Assembly: GCA_937982505.1 (NCBI GenBank) | Contig: CALJLV010000203.1 | Location: 1-42,296 of the forward strand | Source of the DNA: an uncultured Desulfobacteraceae bacterium | Lineage (GTDB): Bacteria > Desulfobacterota > Desulfobacteria > Desulfobacterales > UBA2174 | DNA length: 42,296 nucleotides | Direction: 5' to 3' | Shown: positions 9,095 through 17,960 of the stretch, piece after piece | Layout of the letters: the number at the start of each line of letters is the position of its first letter | Position numbering within the stretch: position 1 is the stretch's first letter | Program-made: the position numbers and the translations under genes | Notes under the pieces: generated by a model | Told to the model about the DNA's origin: nothing | What the model saw: the letters and a program-made list of their open reading frames with translations, nothing else | Databases searched by the model: none

Positions 9095-9167
9095 GACACG
9101 TCTCCTGTTGTGGGTTTCACCGCGCATGGCCGCGCGGCGCGCCGTCGGCCGCCGCGTCCGCTTCAGG

Positions 9168-9196
9168 TTCGTAGCGCGTGTGGGGTTCCAGGTCAA
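9168..9196 (-). promoter_or_regulatory. Possible promoter for the universal stress gene
   Basis: Minus strand: -35 TTGACC (9196-9191), 17-bp spacer, -10 TACGAA (9173-9168). The -10 is weak. Confidence 0.3.
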
Positions 9197-9244
9197 TACC
9201 GTTAAAGTCTCCGCTAACCCTTCGGGGCGCCCGCGACATTTTGC

Positions 9245-9273
9245 TTGACAAGCCTTGCGCGGCGGCCTAGATA
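9245..9273 (+). promoter_or_regulatory. Promoter for the rnf operon
   Basis: Perfect -35 TTGACA (9245-9250), 17-bp spacer, -10 TAGATA (9268-9273). Start predicted near 9280, giving an rnfC leader of about 120 nt. Confidence 0.5.
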
Positions 9274-9318
9274 GCACGGTTTGCGCGTCGCGAGCGTTGA
9301 ATATTTATTAAAAGGGCG

Positions 9319-9337
9319 GCCCGGAACGGCTCCGGGC
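9319..9337 (+). other. Stem-loop in the rnfC leader
   Basis: GCCCGGA (9319-9325), loop ACGGC, TCCGGGC (9331-9337): a perfect 7-bp stem inside the predicted 5' UTR of rnfC. No U-tract follows on the plus strand, so it is not a standard terminator. It follows an AT-rich patch (9298-9313). The rest of the 300-bp usp-rnfC gap shows only the two promoters. Confidence 0.4.
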
Positions 9338-9398
9338 TCTTGGACGAGAACCGGTGGCGGCGCTTTTTCCGGGCGCCCGGATCGCTGGGAGCATGATG

Positions 9399-10763
9399 AT
9401 GCCATGGTTGACGCGGCGGGGTGAGGGCCCGGGAACTTTCGCCCACGGGATCCATCCGCCTCAGAACAAACATTTTTCCAATACGCGGTCCATCGAGGTG
9501 ATCCCGACCCCGCGGCGGGTGGTGCTGCCCCTGCAGCAGAATATCGGCGGGCCCTGCACCCCGGTGGTCAAACCGCGCCAGGCCGTGGCCTGGGGCGAGC
9601 CGGTGGGAAGGGGGGAAGCCTTTGTTTCCTCTCCCCTGCACGCCCCGGTGAGTGGCAAGGTGGAACGCATGGCCATGGCAACCCTGGCCAACGGCCGCCA
9701 CATGCAGGCCATCGTCATCCAGGCCGAAGGAGATCAGATCCAGGGGCAGGCCCTGTGGGACCGGCTCCTGGGCGGCGCCTGGCCCAAGGACTGCATCGGC
9801 ATCTACGATCCCCAGGAGATTCACGAAGCCATCCTGGCCGCCGGCATCGTCGGTCTGGGCGGAGCGGCCTTTCCCACCCACGTGAAGATCACCCCCAATA
9901 CGAAAAAGCCCATCCATACCCTGCTGGTGAACGGGTGCGAATGCGAGCCTTACCTGACGGCCGATGACCGGCTGATGCGCGAGGCCCCGGACGCCATCGT
10001 CACCGGCGCCTTTCTGGCCGGGTATGCCGTGGGGGCCGAGCGGATCTACATCGGTGTCGAGGACAACAAACCCCAGGCCCTGGACATCCTGCGCCAGGCG
10101 GTGGGCCGCACCGGCATCCAGGTCAAGGCGCTCAAGACCAAGTACCCCCAGGGCAGTGAAAAACACCTGATCCAATCGGTGCTCGGGCGCCAGGTGCCAC
10201 TGGGCGGTCTGCCGGCGGACGTGGGGGTGGCTATCGGCAACGTGGGAACCATGGCGGCGGTGGCCGCGGCCGTGGTGCGCGGCATGCCCCTGACCCATCG
10301 GGTGGTCTGCGTTACCGGGGCCGGGGTGGCCGAGCCCAAGAACCTGCTGGTGCCCATCGGGATTTCGGTGGGCGAACTCATCGACCACTGCGGCGGGTTG
10401 ACCTCCGATGCGGTGCGCATTGTCAGCGGCGGCCCGATGATGGGCTTCGCCGTGGCCGACCGGGCCACCCCGGTGACCAAGGGGACCAGCGGCATCACGG
10501 TGCTGACCGGGGGCGACGTCTGCCGCACCCGGGGAAGTGCCTGCGTGCGCTGTGGCCGCTGCGTGGAGGCCTGCCCCATGCGCCTGGTGCCGGCCAAGCT
10601 GGCCCAGGCGGCCCGGGCCGAAGACATCCGCCTGGCCCGGCGCTACAACATCATGGCCTGCTTCGAGTGCGGTTCGTGCGCCTACACCTGTCCGGCCCGC
10701 ATCCCCCTGGTCCAGTGGATTCGCGCCGGCAAGGCGATGGTGGTCAAAAACAACGGAAGATAA
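9399..10763 (+). CDS. rnfC: Rnf complex subunit C (electron transport, Fe-S/flavin domain)
   Basis: Peripheral NADH- and ferredoxin-side subunit of the ion-pumping ferredoxin:NAD+ oxidoreductase. 454 residues from ATG 9399. The N-terminal region GGIHPP-like (HGIHPPQNK) and the Gly-rich GLGGAAFPTHVK are diagnostic. Two C-terminal [4Fe-4S] motifs follow, CVRCGRCVEACP (about 381-392) and CFECGSCAYTCP (about 420-431). Three in-frame ATGs occur (9393, 9396, 9399). GGGAG at 9387-9391 is correctly spaced (7 nt) only for 9399. First gene of rnfCDGEAB. Confidence 0.95.
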   Translation: MPWLTRRGEGPGTFAHGIHPPQNKHFSNTRSIEVIPTPRRVVLPLQQNIGGPCTPVVKPRQAVAWGEPVGRGEAFVSSPLHAPVSGKVERMAMATLANGRHMQAIVIQAEGDQIQGQALWDRLLGGAWPKDCIGIYDPQEIHEAILAAGIVGLGGAAFPTHVKITPNTKKPIHTLLVNGCECEPYLTADDRLMREAPDAIVTGAFLAGYAVGAERIYIGVEDNKPQALDILRQAVGRTGIQVKALKTKYPQGSEKHLIQSVLGRQVPLGGLPADVGVAIGNVGTMAAVAAAVVRGMPLTHRVVCVTGAGVAEPKNLLVPIGISVGELIDHCGGLTSDAVRIVSGGPMMGFAVADRATPVTKGTSGITVLTGGDVCRTRGSACVRCGRCVEACPMRLVPAKLAQAARAEDIRLARRYNIMACFECGSCAYTCPARIPLVQWIRAGKAMVVKNNGR

Positions 10764-10786
10764 ACTGAAACGGTAGCTTACAGCAG

Positions 10787-11776
10787 ATGAAGCCGAGTTC
10801 CCAGCTCTCCCCAGAAGCCGTCGCAGCGCCGGGTCCCGCCATCGAGGTGGCCCCTTCGCCCCACCTGGCCGATGCCGGCCAGTCGACCCGCCGCATGATG
10901 ATCGACGTGCTCATCGCCCTGGCCCCGGTGACCGCCGTGGCCATCGTGGTCTTCCGATGGTACGCCGTCCAGCAACTGGCCATCTGTATCGGAACCTGCA
11001 TGGCCGCCGAGGTCTTTTTCGCCTTTCTGCGCGGCCGTCGGGCCCCCCTGGGGGATGCCTCGGCGGCGGTCACCGGCGCCATCCTGGCCTTGTCCCTGCC
11101 GGCTACGGCGCCCTGGTACACGGCGTTCATCGGATCTCTGGTGGCCATCGGCGTCGGCAAGGCCATCTTCGGCGGGTTGGGGATGAATCTCTTCAATCCG
11201 GCCATGGTGGGCCGGGCCTTCGTGATGATCTCCTTTGCCGGGGCCCTGGGGGCGGCCGGCTATCAGGATCCGGCCGGCCGCATCGACGTCATGACCCAGG
11301 CGACCCCTCTGACGGCCTTCAAGCAGTCGGGGATCGCGGCCGATCTGGCCGACCTCTTCTGGGGCACCACCAACGGATCGCTGGGAGAGATCAGCGCCGC
11401 GGCCTGCCTGGTGGGGGGGCTTTACCTGTGCCTGCGGCGCACCGCCTCGTGGCAGATCCCCTTTTCCATGCTGGCCGCCGCGGGGCTGCTGGCGTGGCTG
11501 GACGCCGGCCTGGGGGCCGGCGGGTGGGGCGTCTGGCATCACCTTTGCGGGGGCGCCATGCTTTTCGGGGCCTTTTTCATCGCCACCGACCCGGTCTCCA
11601 GCCCCTTGACGCCCTGGGGCAAGATTGTTTTCGGCGCCGGGACCGGGGCCCTGGTGATGCTGATCCGCATCTTTTCCGGCTACCCCGAGGGGGTGATGTT
11701 CGCCGTTTTGCTGATGAACGCCCTGACCCCCTTGATCAACCGCTGGACCATTCCGCGGCCTTTCGGGGGACAATAG
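10787..11776 (+). CDS. rnfD: Rnf complex subunit D (membrane, covalent FMN)
   Basis: 329-residue integral membrane subunit with about nine or ten hydrophobic helices and a short Ala/Pro-rich N-terminal tail (residues 1-30). Family landmarks are LGDASAAVTGAILALSLP and NLFNPAMVGRAF. The covalent FMN site corresponds to TQATPLTAF with acceptor Thr about 173. The family motif is usually S/T-G-A-T, and here the Gly is Gln. It lies 23 bp after rnfC. Confidence 0.95.
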   Translation: MKPSSQLSPEAVAAPGPAIEVAPSPHLADAGQSTRRMMIDVLIALAPVTAVAIVVFRWYAVQQLAICIGTCMAAEVFFAFLRGRRAPLGDASAAVTGAILALSLPATAPWYTAFIGSLVAIGVGKAIFGGLGMNLFNPAMVGRAFVMISFAGALGAAGYQDPAGRIDVMTQATPLTAFKQSGIAADLADLFWGTTNGSLGEISAAACLVGGLYLCLRRTASWQIPFSMLAAAGLLAWLDAGLGAGGWGVWHHLCGGAMLFGAFFIATDPVSSPLTPWGKIVFGAGTGALVMLIRIFSGYPEGVMFAVLLMNALTPLINRWTIPRPFGGQ

Positions 11777-11781
11777 AACCC

Positions 11782-12468
11782 ATGACGACCATGAGCGATG
11801 CAAGCGGGGCCGCCGCCTTGCCCCCCAAAAAAGGCTGGCGCGACAATTACCTGGTCCAGGGGTGGCTGATGCTGACGCTGGCCTTGGCCTTCGGCGCGGT
11901 TCTGGCCGCGGTGCAGCTGGCCCTGGGGCCGGCCATCGCGGCCAATAAGCGCAACGAGACTTTTTCCAAGGTGCCGGAACTGGTCTGGGGCCGGGAACTG
12001 GCGGCCAAGATGGCCGCCGAGGACCAGACCCTGGGCATCGAAACCCGCAACCTGCCGGTGACCCAGAACGGTCAGACTACCTACTACCGGGTTTATGACG
12101 CTGTCTGGAACGGGCAGCCGGCCGGCTGGGTGATCCAGGCCGCGGGGCAGGGGTATGCCGACCGCATCGAGCTGCTCCTGGGCCTGAGCCCGGACGCCGA
12201 GCAGGTCACCGGCCTGTTCATCCTCGACCAGAAGGAGACCCCTGGGCTGGGCAACAAGATCGCCGCCGACCCGTGGCGTGGCCAGTTCATCGGCAAGGCC
12301 ACCGCCGCCCCGCTGGCGGTGGTCAAGACGACGGCGGACCAGCCCCACCAGATCGACGCCATCACCGGGGCCACCATCTCCTCGCGCGCCGTCACCGAGA
12401 TCGTCAACCGGGCGGTGGCCGATCTGAAAACCGAGTTGGCCGCAGCGGCCGGAAAGGCGGCCCCATGA
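11782..12468 (+). CDS. rnfG: Rnf complex subunit G (FMN-binding, single membrane anchor)
   Basis: 228 residues: one N-terminal transmembrane helix (about 25-50), then an outside-facing FMN-binding domain. The flavinylation motif is DAITGATIS (192-200), with FMN expected on Thr198. QKETPGLG is the other family hallmark. ATG 11782 gives a 5-bp gap after rnfD; ATG 11791 is a possible later start. The stop codon overlaps the rnfE start (ATGA). Confidence 0.95.
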   Translation: MTTMSDASGAAALPPKKGWRDNYLVQGWLMLTLALAFGAVLAAVQLALGPAIAANKRNETFSKVPELVWGRELAAKMAAEDQTLGIETRNLPVTQNGQTTYYRVYDAVWNGQPAGWVIQAAGQGYADRIELLLGLSPDAEQVTGLFILDQKETPGLGNKIAADPWRGQFIGKATAAPLAVVKTTADQPHQIDAITGATISSRAVTEIVNRAVADLKTELAAAAGKAAP

Positions 12469-13088
12469 GCCAGAACCAGCCCACGGCCCTGGAACGCTTC
12501 GTCCAGGGGATTTTGCCGGAAAACCCCGTCTACCGTCAGTTGCTGGGCATGTGCCCCACCCTGGCGGTGACCAACAACCTGTTGTCGGCCGTGACCATGA
12601 CCGCGGCGGTGATGTTCGTGCTGGTCTGCGCCAACCTGATCGTCAGCCTGATCCGGGACCTGCTCAAGCCCCACCTGCGCATCGTGATCTTCACCCTGAC
12701 CATTGCCACCTTCGTTACCGTGGCCGACCGTCTCCTGGCGGCCTTCGTCTATCCCATGAGCAAGACCCTGGGCCCCTATATTCCGCTGATCATTGTCAAC
12801 TGCATCATCATTTGCCGCTGTGAGGTCTGCGCCTCCAAGCAGGGGCCCCTGGTGGCGGTGGCCGACGGGCTGGGCCAGTCGCTGGGCTTCGGTCTGGGAC
12901 TGGCGAGCATCGCCGCGGTGCGCGAGATCCTGGGCACGGGCATGTGGTTCGGACTGCGGATCCTGCCCGAGGCCTGGCCAGACTGGGTGATCATGGTTCT
13001 GCCGCCCGGGGCCTTTCTCACCTTCGGGCTGCTGCTGGGGCTGGTCAATTGGTTCAACGCCCGGCGAGGCGTCAAGGAGGGGGCGTGA
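12465..13088 (+). CDS. rnfE: Rnf complex subunit E (membrane)
   Basis: 207-residue integral membrane subunit of six helices. Cys30 in LLGMCPTLAVT and Cys113 in IIVNCIIICR are the family positions for ligands of the intramembrane [2Fe-2S] cluster shared with RnfA. It overlaps rnfG by 4 bases and rnfA by 4 bases, showing translational coupling. Confidence 0.95.
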   Translation: MSQNQPTALERFVQGILPENPVYRQLLGMCPTLAVTNNLLSAVTMTAAVMFVLVCANLIVSLIRDLLKPHLRIVIFTLTIATFVTVADRLLAAFVYPMSKTLGPYIPLIIVNCIIICRCEVCASKQGPLVAVADGLGQSLGFGLGLASIAAVREILGTGMWFGLRILPEAWPDWVIMVLPPGAFLTFGLLLGLVNWFNARRGVKEGA

Positions 13089-13900
13089 ACTACCTCATCG
13101 ACATCTTTCTCATCGCCCTGGGCGCGGCCCTGATCAACAACTTCATCTTCTACTATTTCGTGGGGATCTGCCCGTTCATCGGCGTCAGCCGGCGGGTGAC
13201 GATGGCCTTCGGCATGGGCTGCGCCGTCACCTTCGTGATCACCATCGCGGCCCTGATCAGCTGGGCCATGACCACCTACGTCCTCATGCCGGGCGCGCCG
13301 CTATCGCGCTGGGTGGCCGGCTGGTTCGCGGGACCCGAGGCCGCCGCCGGGGTGGACCTGACCATCCTGAGCTACATCGTCTACATCTTTGCCATCGCCT
13401 CCTCGGTGCAGTTCGTGGAGATGTACGTGCGCCGCTTCTTTCCGCTCCTGTACCGTTCCTTCGGGGTTTTTCTGCCCCTGATCACCACCAACTGCGCCAT
13501 TCTCTTCGCCTGCCTGACCATCATGAGCCACGTGGTGGGGGTGGACAATCCGGCGGCCCGCTGGGACCTGGGCCGGGCTCTGGCCCTGGCCGTCTTCGGG
13601 GGGGTCGGATTCACCCTGGCCATCGTGATCATGGCCGGAATCCGCGAGGAGCTGGACTACTGCGACGTGCCGGTCCCCTTTCGCGGGGCGCCCATCGCCC
13701 TGTTGGTGGGCGGGATCCTGGCCATGGCCTTCATGGGATTTACCGGGGTGGACAGTGGTCTGAAGGCGGCCCTGACCCGGCCGGCGGTGGCGGCGCCCGT
13801 CCAGGCCGCCCCGGCCCCGGTATCGCCCGCCCCGGTCGCCGAGGAAGGGGGGGCTGTGGAAACCTCAGACCAGATGGAGTCGCCAAGAAGCGCATCATGA
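13085..13900 (+). CDS. rnfA: Rnf complex subunit A (membrane) with C-terminal tail
   Basis: 271-residue membrane subunit. The GTG start at 13085 lies inside the rnfE stop (GTGA). Cys29 (VGICPFIG) and Cys137 (TTNCAILF) are the family cluster-ligand positions. From memory, RnfA is usually about 190-195 residues. This one has extra sequence near residues 70-95 and a tail of about 45 residues (225-271) rich in Ala, Pro and acidic residues after the last helix. The tail overlaps the rnfB start by 4 bases. Confidence 0.94.
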   Translation: MNYLIDIFLIALGAALINNFIFYYFVGICPFIGVSRRVTMAFGMGCAVTFVITIAALISWAMTTYVLMPGAPLSRWVAGWFAGPEAAAGVDLTILSYIVYIFAIASSVQFVEMYVRRFFPLLYRSFGVFLPLITTNCAILFACLTIMSHVVGVDNPAARWDLGRALALAVFGGVGFTLAIVIMAGIREELDYCDVPVPFRGAPIALLVGGILAMAFMGFTGVDSGLKAALTRPAVAAPVQAAPAPVSPAPVAEEGGAVETSDQMESPRSAS

Positions 13901-14811
13901 TGAGCTGGATTGTTATCGGTCTTTCGGCGGTCACCCTGCTGGCCATGGCCTTCTTTTTCGCCGCGGTCCTCGGCTGGGCCAACCGGGCCTTCCATGTCCC
14001 CGAGGACCCGCGCATCGAAGCCTGCCTGACGGCCCTGCCCGGCGCCAACTGTGGCGGCTGCGGTTTCGTGGGCTGCCGCGAATACGCCGTGGCCGTGGTC
14101 CGCGAAGGGGCCGAGGTGGGCAAATGCACCGTGGGCGGGGCCGACGCGGCCTCGGCCCTGGCCGCCATCATGGGGGTCAGCGTCGATGCCAGCCTGCCCT
14201 ACCGCCCGGTGGTGCATTGCGGGGCCCATCTGGAAGACCGGCTCCTGCGGGCGCCTTACCGGGGCGAGGCGCGCTGCGCCGCCGCCAACCTGGTCAACGG
14301 GGTGCAGGGGTGCACCTATGGCTGCCTGGGCTTCGGCGACTGCCAACGGGCCTGCAACTTCAATGCGATCCATGTCATCGACGGCCTGGCCACGGTGGAC
14401 TACGAACGCTGCGTGGGGTGCGGGGCCTGCGCCCGGGCCTGCCCCCGCAACATCATCACCATGGCCCCCTTTAAAGCCGAGCGGATTCTGGCGGTGGTCT
14501 GCTCCAATCACGACGCCGGCAAGGACGTGATGCGGGTCTGCAACGTGGGCTGCGTGGCCTGCAAGGCCTGCCAGCGGGCCTCGAAGCTCTTCACCATCCA
14601 GGACAACCTGTCGGTGATCGACTACGACGCCTATCAGCCCGACGATCTTGGCGAAGCCATCGCCGCCATGGGCAAATGTCCCCGCAAACGCCTGCTCTTC
14701 GTGGGCAAACCCGGGCCGGACATCCTGGAGGCGCTGGCCGACAAGGAACTCCCCGCGGTGGTGACCGCTGATTTCAAGACCACGGTTGACGATACCGAGT
14801 GGCGGGGGTAA
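13897..14811 (+). CDS. rnfB: Rnf complex subunit B (ferredoxin-like, multiple Fe-S clusters)
   Basis: 304 residues: an N-terminal membrane anchor (about 3-27), then the Fes domain with Cys52, 55, 60 and 77 (NCGGCGFVGC...C). Cys-rich ferredoxin-type motifs follow: CTYGCLGFGDCQRAC, CVGCGACARACP and CNVGCVACKACQ. It passes electrons from ferredoxin into the complex. Last gene of rnfCDGEAB; no cytochrome or RnfF-type accessory gene follows. ATG 13900 is an alternative start one codon later. Confidence 0.95.
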   Translation: MMSWIVIGLSAVTLLAMAFFFAAVLGWANRAFHVPEDPRIEACLTALPGANCGGCGFVGCREYAVAVVREGAEVGKCTVGGADAASALAAIMGVSVDASLPYRPVVHCGAHLEDRLLRAPYRGEARCAAANLVNGVQGCTYGCLGFGDCQRACNFNAIHVIDGLATVDYERCVGCGACARACPRNIITMAPFKAERILAVVCSNHDAGKDVMRVCNVGCVACKACQRASKLFTIQDNLSVIDYDAYQPDDLGEAIAAMGKCPRKRLLFVGKPGPDILEALADKELPAVVTADFKTTVDDTEWRG

Positions 14812-14911
14812 ATCTCACCGCGGGACCCGCTCCGGCCCGACCGGGGCCATTGCCACATGCTTGTCAGCAGCCTCCCCCAGTCCTGGCCGGCAGGGGAGAC
14901 GGAGGATCGCC

Positions 14912-15733
14912 ATGAGCGCCTATCGGTTCTACGAGGTGGAAAAGCAGCCGCCCCTGGCCTGGGTCTGGCTCAATCGGCCGGAAAAGAAGAACGCCATGAA
15001 TCCGCCGGCCTGGCACGAGCTGCCGCCCATCATGGCCGATCTGGACGCCGACGACGCCGTTCGGGTGGTCGTCGTGGCGGCCCGCGGCGAGGCCTTCTGC
15101 GCCGGCATCGACCTGGTGGCCATGGCCGCCGAACTGCCTGAACTGATGGAAAAGGACCAGAAGGGCGGGGTCAAGCGGCGGCTGCTGAGGAAGCTATACC
15201 CCTTGCAGGAGACCATGACCTGCCTCGAGCGCTGCGCCAAGCCGGTGATCGCCGCCATCCACGGCTACTGCGTGGGGGCCGGGCTCGATCTGGCCACGGC
15301 CTGCGATATCCGGATTTGCAGCGCCGACGCGGTCTTTTCTCTGCGCGAGGCGGCGGTGGCCTTCGTGGCCGACGTGGGCGTACTCCAGCGGCTGCCGCTC
15401 ATCGTGGGGCAGGGGATGGCCCGGGAGCTGGCCTTCACGGCGCGCAACATCGATGCCGGCCGGGCCCGGGAGATCCTCCTGGTCAATCAGGTTTTCGCCG
15501 ACCGGGAGGCCCTGATGGCCGGGGCCGCGGATCTGGCCCGCCGGATCGCCGCCAACAGTCCGCTGGCGGTTCAGGCCACCAAGGAGGTGATGAACTTCGG
15601 GGTCGGCAAATCGGTGGACGACGGGCTCAAATATGTGGCCACGCGCAGCGCCAACATCATTCCCTCGGACGATTTCACCGAGGCCATCACGGCCTTCATG
15701 GAAAAGCGCAAGCCCGAGTTTCCCGGGACCTGA
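14912..15733 (+). CDS. Crotonase-fold enzyme, delta(3,5)-delta(2,4)-dienoyl-CoA isomerase-like
   Basis: 273-residue enoyl-CoA hydratase/isomerase superfamily protein. It keeps all three acidic residues of the mammalian dienoyl-CoA isomerase ECH1 at the same spacing: Asp126 (AGLDLATACDI), Glu146 and Asp154 (REAAVAFVADVGVLQRLP). The segment ELAFTARNID also matches that family. The oxyanion-hole segments are FCAGID and GYCVGAG. It probably acts on an unsaturated acyl-CoA in fatty or aromatic acid beta-oxidation. GGAGG at 14901-14905 fixes the start. It follows rnfB by 100 bp on the same strand, so it could be co-transcribed. Confidence 0.85.
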   Translation: MSAYRFYEVEKQPPLAWVWLNRPEKKNAMNPPAWHELPPIMADLDADDAVRVVVVAARGEAFCAGIDLVAMAAELPELMEKDQKGGVKRRLLRKLYPLQETMTCLERCAKPVIAAIHGYCVGAGLDLATACDIRICSADAVFSLREAAVAFVADVGVLQRLPLIVGQGMARELAFTARNIDAGRAREILLVNQVFADREALMAGAADLARRIAANSPLAVQATKEVMNFGVGKSVDDGLKYVATRSANIIPSDDFTEAITAFMEKRKPEFPGT

Positions 15734-15805
15734 GCCTCGCCCAAAGGGGTAAAGGACTCGAGGTGAACCCCCGGGTTTTTCTCGCTGCAAGGCAACCCCG
15801 ATGGC

Positions 15806-15825
15806 ATAAGGTTGACCCCTGAACT
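15806..15825 (-). repeat. Isolated copy of the 27-bp repeat core
   Basis: Minus-strand reading AGTTCAGGGGTCAACCTTAT matches the core of the tandem repeat at 22919-22999 (consensus AGTTCAGGTGTCAACCTTTT) at 18 of 20 positions, in opposite orientation. It lies in the 206-bp gap between the convergent crotonase and aminotransferase genes. That gap otherwise holds only a weak hairpin with a T-run near 15766-15780 that could help terminate the crotonase transcript. Confidence 0.5.
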
Positions 15826-15939
15826 TTCCTTGGCCCCGCGCGCTCAACGATCCAAACCCTCGCAAGCGGAACGAGACGGCGGAAGGCCGGCCGGAAATTT
15901 CACGATCCCGTGCCGTTCGCTCGATCGAACCGGCCGCCT

Positions 15940-17082
15940 TCAGGATCGCGCGGCCAGGTAGCGCTCGAGCCGGTCCATCCCCTCTGCGATGTTTTCCAGG
16001 GAGTTGGCGTAGGAAAAGCGCAGGTAGCCTTCTCCGCCCGGGCCGAAATCGATCCCCGGGGTGACCCCCACGTAGGCCTTCTCCAGGATGTCGAAGGCCA
16101 GCCGATAGGAATCGGCGGCGATGTGCCGGGCGTTGGCAAAGACGTAGAAGGCGCCGGTGGGCGCCACCGCGATGCCCAGCCCCATAGCCTTGAGGCGCCG
16201 GATCATGAAGCGGCGCCGCTCGTCGTAGATCGCGCGCATGCGGGCCGTGTCGGCGGCCGCTTCGGTCAGGGCCGCCACCCCGGCGTGCTGCACCGCCGCG
16301 TTGGCCGAGATGAAAAAGTTCTGGGCCAGCTTCTGGATCGGGCGCACGAAGGCCGGAGGGGCGATGAGGTAGCCCAGGCGCAGCCCGGTCATGGCGTAGA
16401 GCTTGGAAAACCCGTTAAGCACGAAGGCCCGTTCGGTGAATTCGAGGATCGAATGCTCCCGGCCCTCGTAGACCAGGCCGTGGTAGATTTCGTCGGAGAC
16501 CACCCAGGGCCCCAGCTGACCGATGGCCGCCATGCGCTCGGCCGACAGGAGGGTGCCGGTGGGGTTGGCCGGCGAATTGATGAAAATTGCCCGGGTGCGC
16601 GGCGTGATCCGCTCGGCGATGGCCTCGGGCCGGTACTGGAATCCGTCCTCCTCGAAGACCGGTACATTGACCGGCACCCCGCCGACGAATTTGATGAAAT
16701 TCGGGTAGCAGGCGTAGTGGGGGTCGGAGATGATGGTCTCGTCGCCCTCTTCCAGCAGGGCGGCAAAGGTGGCGAAGATGGCCGGGGAGGTGCCGGAAAA
16801 GACGATGACCTGCCCGGGATCCACCGTGGCGCCGTAGCGCTCCCGGTAATGGTCACAGATGGCCTGGCGCAGCTCCCAGAGCCCCAGGCTGTGGGTGTAG
16901 TGGGTGCGCCCCTGGTCCAGTGCCCGGCACAGGGCCGCCTTGACGCAGGCGGGGGTGTCGAAGTCCGGCTCGCCCACCTCGAGATGGACGACGGCGGTTC
17001 CGGCCCGCTCCAGCTCGTGGGCGCGCTCCAGCACGTCCATGACGATAAAGGAGGTGATGTTGCGCAGGCGGTTCGTGGTCAT
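15940..17082 (-). CDS. Class I/II PLP-dependent aminotransferase (AspC-like)
   Basis: 380-residue cytoplasmic aminotransferase. Motifs: EVGEPDFDTP near the N-terminus, NPTGT (173-177), Asp197 and Tyr200 (SDEIYHG), and PLP lysine Lys227 in NGFSKLYAMTGLRLGY. Length and motifs fit the aspartate/aromatic aminotransferase group. It starts 2 bp after hisG on the same strand, so it is the third gene of a hisI-hisG operon. That position raises the possibility of histidinol-phosphate or general amino-acid transamination, but specificity is not readable. Confidence 0.9.
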   Translation of the reverse strand: MTTNRLRNITSFIVMDVLERAHELERAGTAVVHLEVGEPDFDTPACVKAALCRALDQGRTHYTHSLGLWELRQAICDHYRERYGATVDPGQVIVFSGTSPAIFATFAALLEEGDETIISDPHYACYPNFIKFVGGVPVNVPVFEEDGFQYRPEAIAERITPRTRAIFINSPANPTGTLLSAERMAAIGQLGPWVVSDEIYHGLVYEGREHSILEFTERAFVLNGFSKLYAMTGLRLGYLIAPPAFVRPIQKLAQNFFISANAAVQHAGVAALTEAAADTARMRAIYDERRRFMIRRLKAMGLGIAVAPTGAFYVFANARHIAADSYRLAFDILEKAYVGVTPGIDFGPGGEGYLRFSYANSLENIAEGMDRLERYLAARS

Positions 17083-17084
17083 GT

Positions 17085-17960
17085 TCAGATCACCTTGTTC
17101 AGGGGGTACTCGATGATCCCCTCGCCGCCGGCCCGCAGCAGCTCCGGGATCAGGTCGCGCACCACGTCGGCGGCCACCACGCTCTCCACCGAGAACCAGT
17201 CGCTCTGGTAGAGGGGGGCCACGGTGGGGGCATGCAGGCTCGGCAGCAGCGGAACGACCTTTTCCAGGTTGGCGGCCGAGACGTTGAGCTTAAGGCCCAC
17301 CAGCTTTTCCCCCAGCAGAGCCCCCTTGAGCAGCAGGGCGATCTGCTCGATCTTGGCGCGCTTGACCGGGTCGGCCCAGCTCTGGTGGTTGGCGATCAGC
17401 TGGGTGTTGGTTTGCATCAGTTCGTGGATGATGCGCAGTCCGTGGGCCTTGATGGTGCTTTCGGTCTCGGTGACCTCCACGATGGCGTCGGCCAGGCCCG
17501 AGACCACCTTGGCCTCGGTGGCCCCCCAGGAGAATTCCACCGTCACGTCGATCTTGCGTTCGGCGAAGTAGCGGCGGGTAAAGCCCACCAGCTCGGTGGC
17601 GATCTTCTTGCCGGCCAAGTCCTCGGGCCGCCGGATGGGCGAATCGTAGGGCACTGCCAGGACCCAGCGCGCCGGCCGGCTGCTCACCTTGGAGTAGACC
17701 AGGTCGCAGACCAGATGGACCTCCGAGGCGTTTTCCGCGATCCAGTCGCGGCCGGTCAATCCGGCGTCCAGGGTGTGGTTCTCCACGTAACGGCTCATCT
17801 CCTGGGCACGGCAGATGGCGCATTCGATGTCCGCGTCGTCGATTTCCGGAAAATAGCTGCGGCCGTTGACGTTGATGTTCCAGCCGCTGCGCTTGAACAG
17901 GGCGATGGTCGCCGCCTGCAGACTCCCTTTGGGAATGCCCAATTTCAGTTTGGTGCTCAC
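17085..17960 (-). CDS. hisG: ATP phosphoribosyltransferase, long form
   Basis: First step of histidine biosynthesis: ATP + PRPP to phosphoribosyl-ATP. 291 residues, the long HisG with a C-terminal ACT-like regulatory domain, so no HisZ is needed and feedback inhibition by histidine is expected. Motifs include LGIPKGSL at the start, AGLTGRDW, and the PRPP-binding stretch near IVEVTETESTIK. Start GTG 17960 is supported by AAGGAGG at 17971-17977 and by a 4-base overlap with the hisI stop. Confidence 0.94.
   Translation of the reverse strand: MSTKLKLGIPKGSLQAATIALFKRSGWNINVNGRSYFPEIDDADIECAICRAQEMSRYVENHTLDAGLTGRDWIAENASEVHLVCDLVYSKVSSRPARWVLAVPYDSPIRRPEDLAGKKIATELVGFTRRYFAERKIDVTVEFSWGATEAKVVSGLADAIVEVTETESTIKAHGLRIIHELMQTNTQLIANHQSWADPVKRAKIEQIALLLKGALLGEKLVGLKLNVSAANLEKVVPLLPSLHAPTVAPLYQSDWFSVESVVAADVVRDLIPELLRAGGEGIIEYPLNKVI

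Noticed and set aside
9319..9337. Intrinsic terminator before rnfC
   Set aside because: Perfect hairpin but no U-tract on the plus strand, and it lies between the promoter and rnfC; no gene upstream on either strand needs terminating there.
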